Shown piece by piece: positions 1-6,901 of a stretch of 64,000 bases of DNA. Source of the stretch: Kluyvera ascorbata_C (GTDB taxonomy: Bacteria; Pseudomonadota; Gammaproteobacteria; Enterobacterales; Enterobacteriaceae); contig NZ_JBIQOI010000001.1 in NCBI RefSeq assembly GCF_044197065.1, forward strand, positions 1,116,001 through 1,180,000, given 5' to 3'. Positions within the stretch are counted from its first letter, which is position 1, and each line of letters starts with the position of its first letter. A model generated the notes under the pieces. That model had not been told where the DNA came from, made no database searches, and saw only the letters and a list, made by a program, of their open reading frames with translations. The position numbers and the translations under genes are program-made.

Positions 1-312
1 CTGCCGCAGATGCGCCGGGTAGCGGCACGCAGCGATATCCAGTTTCAGCCGTTAAGCCATTATCCGGGCCTGCTCAGCGACCCGCAGTCAGACTTCGCCC
101 GTGGGCTGGCCCAGTGGTGCGGCAGCGATAATTTCTCGACCGTGGCGTTTGGCACCGAAGGCGGATTATTTGATGAGGTGGGCGTCGCCACGCTGATTTG
201 CGGGCCGGGCAGTATGGCGCAAGGTCACAAGCTTGATGAGTACATCAGCATTGCGCAGATCGAACGCTGCATGCAGATGCTGGAGAACCTGTGCGCCTGG
301 ATGCGCGACTAA
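1..312 (+). CDS. M20-family deacetylase, ArgE-like, C-terminal part
   Basis: The frame is open from the first base of the window, so only about the last 103 residues are present. The run GTEGGLFDEVGVATLICGPG followed by a conserved histidine (GHKLDEYIS) is the C-terminal metal-binding and catalytic block of acetylornithine deacetylase/ArgE-type M20 metallopeptidases, which hydrolyse N-acyl amino acids. The gene ends 43 bp before a dioxygenase gene on the same strand, so the two may be co-transcribed. The exact substrate cannot be judged from the fragment, and other M20 members (succinyl-diaminopimelate desuccinylase, other N-acyl hydrolases) remain possible. Confidence 0.75.
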   Translation: MPQMRRVAARSDIQFQPLSHYPGLLSDPQSDFARGLAQWCGSDNFSTVAFGTEGGLFDEVGVATLICGPGSMAQGHKLDEYISIAQIERCMQMLENLCAWMRD

Positions 313-355
313 CCGTAGTTTCCTCAACCGAACACTCAACACAGGATCGTAAGCG

Positions 356-1174
356 ATGCAAAATGAACGCGCTGCACGTATTGATCAACACACTATCGAC
401 CGCTGGCAGGCCGATGGCGTGGTGTTATTAAAAGGCGCATTTACGCCGTGGATTGAACGACTCTCCAGCGGCGTAGCGGCGCTGATGGCCAACCCCAGCG
501 AATATGGCCATGCGCGCACGGTGATCCCTAAAGACGGGTCTGCGCCATTTTTCCAGGACTACTGTAACTGGTCGCGAATCCCGGAGTTTGAGGATTTTGT
601 CTTTGAGTCGGCGGCGGCAGAGATTGCCGCTACGCTGATGCAGTCGCAGACGGCGAAGTTTTTTCACGAACACACGCTGGTGAAGCAGCCGGGTGGCAGC
701 ACGGTGACACCATGGCATCACGACCAGCCTTATTACTGCGTTTCTGGACGGCAGAACGTCAGTTTCTGGATCCCGCTGGATCCGGTCGCACAGGCGACGT
801 CGCTGCGTTGTATTCGCGGCTCACACCTATGGGAGGCTGAATTCAGCCCAACCCGCTTCAACGGTACCAAACTTTACGACCACGCGCGTTTTCGTTCGCT
901 GCCGGATATCGACGCGCACGAAGCGGATTACGATATTGTCAGTTGGGATCTGGAGCCGGGAGATGCCGTGGCGTTTCATTTTCGCACCGTTCATGGCGCG
1001 CGAGGAAATCATACCGCGCATTCACGACGCGTTTTTTCCGCCCGCTGGGTGGGTGATGACGCCTCCTTTGCCGACCGCGGTGGCGTGACCTCGCCACCGT
1101 TTCCTGAACTGACGCTGCGCGACGGTGAACCGCTCGACTCTCCGCTGTTTCCGCAGATCTGGCCGAGAGGCTAG
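356..1174 (+). CDS. Phytanoyl-CoA dioxygenase (PhyH) family protein
   Basis: A 272-residue protein with the facial triad of Fe(II)/2-oxoglutarate oxygenases: an H-x-D pair at residues 121 and 123 (in TPWHHDQPYY) and a distal histidine near residue 213 (in TVHGARGN). The fold and length fit the PhyH family of hydroxylases; the substrate is unknown. An AGGA ribosome-binding site lies 9 bp before the ATG. It directly follows the M20 deacetylase gene, so the pair may act on an acylated small molecule, but that is inference. A REP element follows the stop codon. Confidence 0.8.
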   Translation: MQNERAARIDQHTIDRWQADGVVLLKGAFTPWIERLSSGVAALMANPSEYGHARTVIPKDGSAPFFQDYCNWSRIPEFEDFVFESAAAEIAATLMQSQTAKFFHEHTLVKQPGGSTVTPWHHDQPYYCVSGRQNVSFWIPLDPVAQATSLRCIRGSHLWEAEFSPTRFNGTKLYDHARFRSLPDIDAHEADYDIVSWDLEPGDAVAFHFRTVHGARGNHTAHSRRVFSARWVGDDASFADRGGVTSPPFPELTLRDGEPLDSPLFPQIWPRG

Positions 1175-1225
1175 CCGTTGATGCCGGGTAGCGGCCAATC
1201 CTGAACGTCTGGGCGTCGGTCTCAT

Positions 1226-1310
1226 CCCGGCGTCGCGTTGCTCGGCCGGGCTACGGCTATATCGCCCGGGCTACCGCTCCCGTAGCCCGGCCAAGCGCAG
1301 CGCCGCCGGG
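1226..1310. repeat. REP/BIME repeat pair
   Basis: Two oppositely oriented REP units of the GTAGCCCGGCC...GCCGGG class lie between the dioxygenase gene and the SymE-like gene. Each unit can form a GC-rich hairpin. Confidence 0.8.
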
Positions 1311-1344
1311 AACAGCTCCGAGCTCGACCGGACTACGATCGTTG

Positions 1345-1677
1345 TCAGAATTTCCCGCCCGTTCTACTCCGCTTAATCGCTGGAATATCCCCGCTATCGT
1401 TCAACGCGCCCGGGAAGGTTTTCAGCCAGGCTTTCACTTTGCGCTGGTTGATATTCGCCACGCTCATGCCTTCAATGCAGCCCCATAGCTCGCGGGTATT
1501 CTGCGGGGTAATCACAATACAATCTTTCATCACGCGGACTTTAACGGGCATGCCGTCGATAAATCCGGCCTGAGAGAGCCAATCACCGCCGAGGTGAACG
1601 GCGCGGCCTTCAACGAAGGAGTAAAACTCGCAGTGGGTGAAATCGGGTACGGTAGTTGGGGTGAGGGGTGTTGCCAT
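1345..1677 (-). CDS. SymE-like type I toxin family protein
   Basis: A 110-residue protein resembling the E. coli SOS-induced toxin SymE: a central stretch reading GGDWLSQAGFIDGMPVKVRV then MKDCIVITPQN matches the SymE/AbrB-like fold core (ITLKGQWLEAAGF, VKVMEGCIVLT in E. coli). SymE proteins condense the nucleoid or cleave RNA and are repressed by an antisense RNA, SymR. The start at 1677 is chosen because GGAGG lies 8 bp upstream; a longer reading frame extends to 1713 without a ribosome-binding site. It sits at the left edge of a defence-like island. The family assignment is fairly safe; toxicity is inferred. Confidence 0.75.
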   Translation of the reverse strand: MATPLTPTTVPDFTHCEFYSFVEGRAVHLGGDWLSQAGFIDGMPVKVRVMKDCIVITPQNTRELWGCIEGMSVANINQRKVKAWLKTFPGALNDSGDIPAIKRSRTGGKF

Positions 1678-2101
1678 GGGGGCAGCCTCCGATAAGTGAT
1701 TTTTCTCTCTCATTGGCGGCTAAATCAGACGGTCTTAAAACGACCGACTCATCGATACCGGTGCATCTTTCGATGCCTCGCTGGCCTACCATTGAGATGG
1801 TAACTGTGCGAACGACATACGCACGTTTCTCCGATGAAGTTAGGTCAGGAGGCTAATCCCGGTACCTGATTTTGCTGGTACAACAACAGGATACAGCGGT
1901 TAGAGGGAGTGGGCAATAGTGGGAGCTGGAAGGAGGATCGCAGAAATGAAAACGGTAATGGTGCCGTAGGGGGATGGGGAGAGCGATGATTTACCAGTTA
2001 ATGACCGCTATGAGCGAGGAGCGGACATTACAGCTTCAAAACTGGCAACCAATACAGATTGAAAATAAATGAATTTCATAGTGTAATGACATTAATGCTT
2101 T
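1678..2101. other. Intergenic region with possible SymR-like antisense RNA
   Basis: About 420 bp without a convincing gene. On the + strand, opposite the symE-like leader, two short hairpins follow each other: ACCAT-TGAG-ATGGT near 1788-1801 and GTGCG...CGCAC near 1807-1824, the second followed by a short T-rich run. This is where an antisense SymR would lie, but no promoter was identified with certainty. Further on, GGAGG near 1931 precedes a six-codon ORF that stops at once. Base composition turns AT-rich at about 2030. Confidence 0.3.
2000..2029 (+). repeat. 30-bp hairpin element, left copy
   Basis: Arms AATGACCGCT and AGCGGACATT enclose a 10-bp loop, forming a 10-bp stem with one A-A mismatch. 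An element with the same arms in the opposite orientation lies at 4259-4288. Together they bracket the AT-rich ATPase/HNH module, and the composition change coincides with this copy. Confidence 0.7.
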
Positions 2102-3397
2102 ATGGTGCCGGGAAAAAATTTAATATCTTTTAAAGATCTTGGTATAATTAACCATAACGGCATTGAAATGCCATATATTTTAACTATTAAAAGCTGGGAT
2201 AATAGTATGAAGATAGATAGTATAAAAATAATGAATGTTGGTGGGATTTCAAATCTTGTATTGGAAGATTTAAATCAGCAGATAAATATAATTTGTGGAG
2301 AGAATGGTGTTGGGAAAACAAATGTGTTGGACTCTATAGCATCGTGCTTTAGTGAGTTCGACAAAAACATCATTAGCAAAAAATCTGGAAGTGAAAACGG
2401 TTTAATTGAAATAAACATCACTCAAGATGTTGTCCCTAAAACTTCCACGCTCAAGGTCCAAATAAAAAAATTCGAACCAAGTGCAAACGATCAATACATT
2501 ACAAATAATTCATATGAAGCAAATAAAAACAAGCTTCTATATCTTAGGACCAATAGAGACATTAACTACAAAAAGGTTAGCTCAATAAAATCCGACCCAG
2601 AAATTGAGAACCGTTCTCGTTATAGCACTTCGGGTATTAATAATGAAGACATCAAGGATTGGTTTTTAAACAGGGTATTACATAGCAAGCATGAAAATCA
2701 CTTATCAAATACTCAGTTAGAAAATTTAGAGCTTTCAAAAAGATGCTTTAGCATATTAAACTCAACTTATTCATTCAATCGCCTTGATACAAAAAATGAG
2801 ATTTTTTTGACGACACCTACTGGCGAAATATATCTTGAATATCTATCCTCAGGTTTTAAGTCGACAATATTTATTCTTTTAGGATTGATTAAAGAAATTG
2901 ATTATCGTTTTGAGAAAGACAAAATATCAGCTTCATGTTATGAAGGTATAATTTTAATTGATGAAATTGAACTTCATCTTCATCCAGAATGGCAAGGGAA
3001 AATATGTGGTATTTTGAAAGTTATCTTTCCTAAAGCTCAAATCTTCATTACAACACATAGTCCTCATGTTGTTCAAACTGCTGCATATGGAGAGGTTATA
3101 GCTCTTGAAAGGAGTATTGATGGAATCGTTAGCCAAAGACCTCTCCCAAGCTCAAATTATGGTTATCAAGGATGGACGATTGAAGAGATACTTGAAGACA
3201 TCATGGGCATGCCAGATTTAAGGACTATAAAATATAACCAGATTAAGAGAAGATTTGATATTGCACTTGATAAGGAAGATAAAAAAGAGGCACTATCGGC
3301 TTTCCAAGAACTGGACAAAATGCTACATCCTCAATATCCACTTCGTCCCGTATTCAAAATGCAATTAGATCAAATCCGGGATGGTGAAAATGATTAA
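2102..3397 (+). CDS. AAA ATPase, Septu PtuA-like defence protein
   Basis: A 431-residue SMC/OLD-type ATPase. Walker A GENGVGKT is at residues 66-73, Walker B ILIDEIELHLHPEW near 284-297 with D287/E288, and an H-loop-like TTHSPHVV near 318. This architecture, directly followed by an HNH nuclease gene that overlaps it by 17 bp, is that of PtuA in Septu anti-phage systems and in PtuAB-type retron effectors. No reverse transcriptase is nearby, so a stand-alone Septu-like system is favoured. The start is uncertain: ATG 2207 (giving 396 residues and a typical N-terminus beginning MKIDSIKIMN) has a weak GGGA upstream and may be correct. The gene is far more AT-rich than its neighbours, indicating horizontal acquisition. 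Confidence 0.75.
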   Translation: MVPGKNLISFKDLGIINHNGIEMPYILTIKSWDNSMKIDSIKIMNVGGISNLVLEDLNQQINIICGENGVGKTNVLDSIASCFSEFDKNIISKKSGSENGLIEINITQDVVPKTSTLKVQIKKFEPSANDQYITNNSYEANKNKLLYLRTNRDINYKKVSSIKSDPEIENRSRYSTSGINNEDIKDWFLNRVLHSKHENHLSNTQLENLELSKRCFSILNSTYSFNRLDTKNEIFLTTPTGEIYLEYLSSGFKSTIFILLGLIKEIDYRFEKDKISASCYEGIILIDEIELHLHPEWQGKICGILKVIFPKAQIFITTHSPHVVQTAAYGEVIALERSIDGIVSQRPLPSSNYGYQGWTIEEILEDIMGMPDLRTIKYNQIKRRFDIALDKEDKKEALSAFQELDKMLHPQYPLRPVFKMQLDQIRDGEND

Positions 3398-4109
3398 GCT
3401 AAAACGGGCATTGAAGCCTAATTATCTCACTGACTCTAAAGTGAAAGAATTAACTGAAGAGTTTAAAAAAGATAAATCAAAAGTTATCTGGAAAACAAAA
3501 TCAATTGGAGACGCTCTGTTAAAGAGCAGTTCGTATAAGTGTGCATATTGTGAATGTGAATTGCAAAAAGAAGATTCATATATGCAGGTTGAGCATTTCA
3601 AAGATAAAGATAAATACCCGGATGATGTAGTAAAATGGGAGAATTTGCTTCCTTCATGCGGACGATGCAACCGTAAGAAATGGACTTTAGATGTCAATTT
3701 AACACCAATAATTAACCCATATGATGATGATCCTAGACTCCATTTAAAGCAGCAAGCGTTCAGACTATATAGTAAAGATCTTAAAGGGGAAAATACCATA
3801 GAGAAACTTTACCTTAATGATGACACTCGTGTTGTATATTCAAGATTTGCGGCTTCAAATGAAATAAACAAGCAATTATCTGATTTGAAAAAAACATCAT
3901 CTAATTTAGATCAATTAAGAAATGGCATGACTAAGTTATTACAAGCCTGTCAATCCGATCGCCCTTACTCAGCCTTTACCTCGTATACTTTGCATTCAAA
4001 TGAAGATTATGTAAAATTAAAAGAATTACTGTTCAAGAATAGCTTGTGGGATGCAGATCTTATTGAGTTGCATAATAATTCATTTTATCTTCAATTGGAT
4101 TCAAGATAG
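3381..4109 (+). CDS. HNH endonuclease, Septu PtuB-like
   Basis: A 242-residue protein with a zinc-supported HNH motif: C54-x2-C57 (CAYC), H72 in QVEHFKD, and C93-x2-C96 followed by NRKK at 97-100, then a conserved INPYDDDP run. PtuB proteins of Septu have this layout and act as the nuclease effector controlled by the PtuA ATPase. The reading frame overlaps the ATPase gene by 17 bp, so translation is probably coupled. It shares the low GC content of the ATPase gene. The start could be ATG 3390 instead; neither has a good ribosome-binding site. Confidence 0.75.
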   Translation: MVKMIKLKRALKPNYLTDSKVKELTEEFKKDKSKVIWKTKSIGDALLKSSSYKCAYCECELQKEDSYMQVEHFKDKDKYPDDVVKWENLLPSCGRCNRKKWTLDVNLTPIINPYDDDPRLHLKQQAFRLYSKDLKGENTIEKLYLNDDTRVVYSRFAASNEINKQLSDLKKTSSNLDQLRNGMTKLLQACQSDRPYSAFTSYTLHSNEDYVKLKELLFKNSLWDADLIELHNNSFYLQLDSR

Positions 4110-4525
4110 TTTTAGTTGCATTCTTGATGCCAAATGAAATGTAAAAAATGAAACTCTGCATTGTATTGATATTACTTGATTTTTATATTCATGCCTATGA
4201 GTCGAATAAGTGCAAATATGAAGATTAGCATTATCTTAGAAAATTACTTCAACATTTCAATGTCCGCTTCTGGCACGGAGCGGTCATTGGCAAGGACCTA
4301 CTTACTTCATGGCGGTTTGAGTAGCAATAGTGCGCCGGGAAGATGGTTATTCTCCCGCTAGCAAACTCAAAATAGTTCAACCACAAAACCAATCCGTTTG
4401 ATTTTTCACCGCTTCAACGAGAGAATCCTTATCGAAAACATGGAAAAGGAAGAAACGGAATGTTCACGCTTTACATGAGGTGGGACGCCGAGCGGTAACT
4501 GGCTCCAGGAGATATTCAGTTCATT
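4110..4525. other. Intergenic region between nuclease and toxin-like gene
   Basis: About 415 bp. The first 150 bp remain AT-rich, then the right copy of the hairpin element occurs and GC content rises. A 61-codon reading frame at 4176-4361 has no ribosome-binding site or recognisable domain and is not called. From 4446 an AAGGAAG motif precedes ATG 4460, which opens a frame continuous with the downstream toxin-like gene except for TAA at 4496-4498. Confidence 0.6.
4259..4288 (-). repeat. 30-bp hairpin element, right copy
   Basis: On the minus strand this reads AATGACCGCT, 10 unrelated bases, then AGCGGACATT: the same arms and the same A-A mismatch as the copy at 2000-2029, in opposite orientation. 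The loop sequence is different. Confidence 0.7.
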
Positions 4526-5590
4526 TTGTCACCTCGGGATGCCCTGGATATGGCGAGCATCTTTTACGAACTGGATTACCTGGAGTACGACCAGCGAGGT
4601 CGTATTCTGCCTCACAGCCTTCCGAAGCGACGAAGAGGGGTTTACCACCGATTCACGGCTCAACCCTATAAACGCAAGCGACTTACTGAATACGACGGGC
4701 TCTACGATGACGTGAAATGGAATCTGGATCACGGCTGGATGGTAGGCGTAGACACCCAGGAAAAATGGGACCACTTCCGTAATCCATTCTATTTCGATGA
4801 TGACATTAATCTGATTTATGACTGCTTCATGGATACCTATAGCGAGGGTTTTCAGCAGGCAGTGCGTCAAATCTATGAATATAGCCTCAGCGAGCATCAG
4901 GGAAGAAAGCCGTCTCCGACCATTAAACATCACTATTCCGATGTTCCGATACAGCATGCCCAAGCTGGTAAAACTATCAACAGCAAAGCAGCTGGACGTC
5001 TTCTGGCTGCGGGTGGTATCTACAACGGTAACATTGAGGGATTCAACCAGACCGCACAGCAGCTCGGTGGCGATGCGCCAGCAGGTTATGACCAGGTCAT
5101 GGACAACAAGGGATTATTGATTACCGCAGCGTCTGTCGCCGCCGGGCTGGCGATGGGAAGAATTAACGTAGCTGGAGAATTAGAAGAGTTATCGACATTC
5201 AGCAAAATCCCCACGTTTGAATCGCCAGCTTTAAGGGGATTTATCTCTGAGTCAGGAACATTACTAAATGCCGAACATGCTGTTGTCGATTACAGAAAGC
5301 TATCTACTTATTCTTTAAACCCTACTCATCCAACTGGAGGGCATAAAGCGAGGGTGTTCCAGTCAGCGCTGGGTTATAGCCCAACGAATGCTGACGTTTT
5401 AGGTCTACGAGTTCAGGAGGGGATATTGTCGGCACCAGCGAAGATGCTAGACCCAATAAATTTTGGGCAAAAAATGTCTGTAGACATCCCCATTTTGGGG
5501 GTAAATGGCGAAACAGCGATAGTTCGAACGGGCTGGATCTATGAAACAGATTCGTTAGTACCAAGGCTAACCACTATTTTTGTGAAATGA
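4526..5590 (+). CDS. Polymorphic toxin-like protein (DUF6883-type C-terminus), possibly interrupted
   Basis: The open frame from TTG 4526 gives 354 residues. The N-terminal 140 residues are rich in Tyr, Asp and Arg and unrecognised; a hydrophobic Gly/Ala segment (LLITAASVAAGLAMG) lies near residue 200; the last ~120 residues (from YSLNPTHPTGGHKARVFQSALGY) resemble DUF6883, a C-terminal toxin domain. The next gene is DUF4926-like, the usual partner, so an effector-immunity pair is inferred. The natural start is probably ATG 4460, preceded by AAGGAAG, but that frame contains TAA at codon 13. The gene is therefore either a pseudogene or translated from a weak downstream start (TTG 4526, ATG 4550). 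The domain name is from memory. Confidence 0.6.
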   Translation: MSPRDALDMASIFYELDYLEYDQRGRILPHSLPKRRRGVYHRFTAQPYKRKRLTEYDGLYDDVKWNLDHGWMVGVDTQEKWDHFRNPFYFDDDINLIYDCFMDTYSEGFQQAVRQIYEYSLSEHQGRKPSPTIKHHYSDVPIQHAQAGKTINSKAAGRLLAAGGIYNGNIEGFNQTAQQLGGDAPAGYDQVMDNKGLLITAASVAAGLAMGRINVAGELEELSTFSKIPTFESPALRGFISESGTLLNAEHAVVDYRKLSTYSLNPTHPTGGHKARVFQSALGYSPTNADVLGLRVQEGILSAPAKMLDPINFGQKMSVDIPILGVNGETAIVRTGWIYETDSLVPRLTTIFVK

Positions 5591-5601
5591 GAGTGCTAAT
5601 G

Positions 5602-5814
5602 ATGAAACGAGCCGAATTTGATGTCGTAATTTTAGCTGAGGATTTGCCTGAGGAAGGTTTAGCAAAAGGGATGATCGGGACGATAGTCGTGGTATTTGAA
5701 AACCCTACACTTGCTTATCTCGTTGAGTTCTGTGATGAAGAAGGCCGAACAATTGCTCTGCCCGCATTGTTACCAGACCAAATGAGTGATTATCTTCCTC
5801 CAGAGAGAACCTGA
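5602..5814 (+). CDS. DUF4926-like putative immunity protein, copy 1
   Basis: A 70-residue protein with the DUF4926 pattern: FDVVILAEDLPEEGLAKGMI, then YLVEFCDEEGRTIALPALLP. Proteins of this type are small SH3-like folds found next to toxin genes, and here the gene follows the toxin-like gene by 11 bp. The start at 5602 matches the start of the second copy; ATG 5587 overlapping the toxin stop codon (ATGA) would add five residues and is an alternative. Its likely role is to neutralise the upstream toxin; this is inferred from position and family. Confidence 0.7.
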   Translation: MKRAEFDVVILAEDLPEEGLAKGMIGTIVVVFENPTLAYLVEFCDEEGRTIALPALLPDQMSDYLPPERT

Positions 5815-5864
5815 TACTGCCGTTCCACGTATGACAACGATTTTCGTTAAGTGAGATGTAATCC

Positions 5865-6065
5865 ATGAGAAGAGAAGAGTTTGAGGTGGTTGTGTTAGCA
5901 GAAGATTTGCCGGATATAGGGTTAACTAAAGGCATGCTGGGTGCCATCGTATTCATACATGAAAAACCATATCTGGCTTACATGGTTGAATTTGTTGATG
6001 AAGAAGGCCGAACAATTGCTCTGCCTGATCTTTTGCCTGAGCAAATAGCGGATTACAGCCTCTAA
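5865..6065 (+). CDS. DUF4926-like putative immunity protein, copy 2
   Basis: A 66-residue paralog of the preceding protein. Both share EFxVVxLAEDLP, KGMxGxIV and VEFxDEEGRTIALPxLLPxQxxDY. The two genes are clearly a tandem duplication that has diverged in the middle (IFIHEKPYLAYM against VVFENPTLAYL). The copy lies 50 bp downstream of the first. A second immunity gene could give a broader or altered specificity, or be left from a lost second toxin. Confidence 0.7.
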   Translation: MRREEFEVVVLAEDLPDIGLTKGMLGAIVFIHEKPYLAYMVEFVDEEGRTIALPDLLPEQIADYSL

Positions 6066-6114
6066 AACGATGCAAATCAAATTAAGCAGAAATGTGGAAT
6101 GCCGGCCTCTGGAA

Positions 6115-6136
6115 CAGGGCTGCTATTGCAGCCCTG
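6115..6136. other. Inverted repeat hairpin
   Basis: A perfect 9-bp stem (CAGGGCTGC / GCAGCCCTG) with a TATT loop lies 50 bp after the second immunity gene. No T-run follows on either strand, so it may be a Rho-independent-like stabiliser or a remnant of a mobile element end. Confidence 0.4.
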
Positions 6137-6277
6137 AAAACATTAAGCTTCATGCCCTGGCAACGGACTGTGCTTTCCTGTTTCTTATGGTCCAACAGAA
6201 GTTGAATAATCCGGAGATTTATTGGATTTGTTGTAAATAGCGGGCGCTGCTTCGCTCAGCCGAGCTACCTACAACCG

Positions 6278-6649
6278 TTATTCCCCAATAATCTGCCCAA
6301 CATCAATCCGGTTCCCATCCGGGTCAGCGAACACAAAAGCGCGAATACCGTAATCCTTATCCTGAATCCCTTTGACGATCCTTGCCCCTAACGCCTGACA
6401 ACGGTCGAATAGGGCGCTAGCGTCATCAACAAGCAGGTGCGCGATAGGAAAGACAGCCGCTTTATGCTGCGGCTGGAGCGTCAAATGCAGTTCCGCCGCT
6501 TCGCGCTTCAATATCACAAACCCCACCGGATCGCCGTTTTCAAAAACGATTTCAAAATTGAGTCCATCAACGTAGAACGCTTTGGCGAGCTGGATATCTT
6601 TAACGGGGATCACGGCCGCGATACGGCCAAATCTGACATGCTGTTGCAT
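6278..6649 (-). CDS. VOC-superfamily (glyoxalase/bleomycin-resistance-like) protein
   Basis: A 123-residue protein with the paired beta-alpha-beta-beta-beta modules of the vicinal-oxygen-chelate fold: IPVKDIQLAKAFYVDGLNFE near residue 12 and the C-terminal signature RAFVFADPDGNRIDVGQI. Members bind a metal or small ligand (glyoxalase I, dioxygenases, bleomycin-binding proteins); function here is unknown. ATG 6649 is chosen because GAGG lies 6-7 bp upstream, while the longer frame upstream encodes low-complexity REP-derived residues. Confidence 0.85.
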   Translation of the reverse strand: MQQHVRFGRIAAVIPVKDIQLAKAFYVDGLNFEIVFENGDPVGFVILKREAAELHLTLQPQHKAAVFPIAHLLVDDASALFDRCQALGARIVKGIQDKDYGIRAFVFADPDGNRIDVGQIIGE

Positions 6650-6796
6650 GACTAACCTCGTGGGTATAAGCAAGGGGTCCATAGCGCAGGGCGGTGCCGT
6701 TGCTATACGGCTGGGCGGTGCCAGATTGAGGATGACGATAGCGTATTTTAGAACGGCGGGAAAACAAAAGTTTAACGGGTTGATATTGGGGGCGGT

Positions 6797-6825
6797 CCCG
6801 GCGGCGCTGCGCTTGGCCGGGCTAC
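6797..6825. repeat. REP element
   Basis: A single REP unit of the CCCGGCGGCGCTGCGCTTGG class between the VOC gene and tynA. Confidence 0.75.
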
Positions 6826-6857
6826 CCGTCGGATGTAATCCGGACCCTGCTTCGAGC

Positions 6858-6888
6858 ACAAAAAAACGGCCTCATCGCTGAGGCCGTC
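6858..6888 (-). terminator. tynA terminator
   Basis: On the minus strand a stem ACGGCCTCAGCGATGAGGCCGT is followed by a T run, 13 bp after the tynA stop codon. Confidence 0.85.
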
Positions 6889-6901
6889 TTAACATCACAA
6901 C

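Noticed and set aside
2030..4260. Possible retron (Ec78-like PtuAB effectors)
   Set aside because: No reverse transcriptase gene and no msr-msd-like structured RNA in or beside the AT-rich module.
4176..4361. 61-codon frame between the HNH gene and the toxin-like gene
   Set aside because: No ribosome-binding site, no homology recognised, and it spans the hairpin element.
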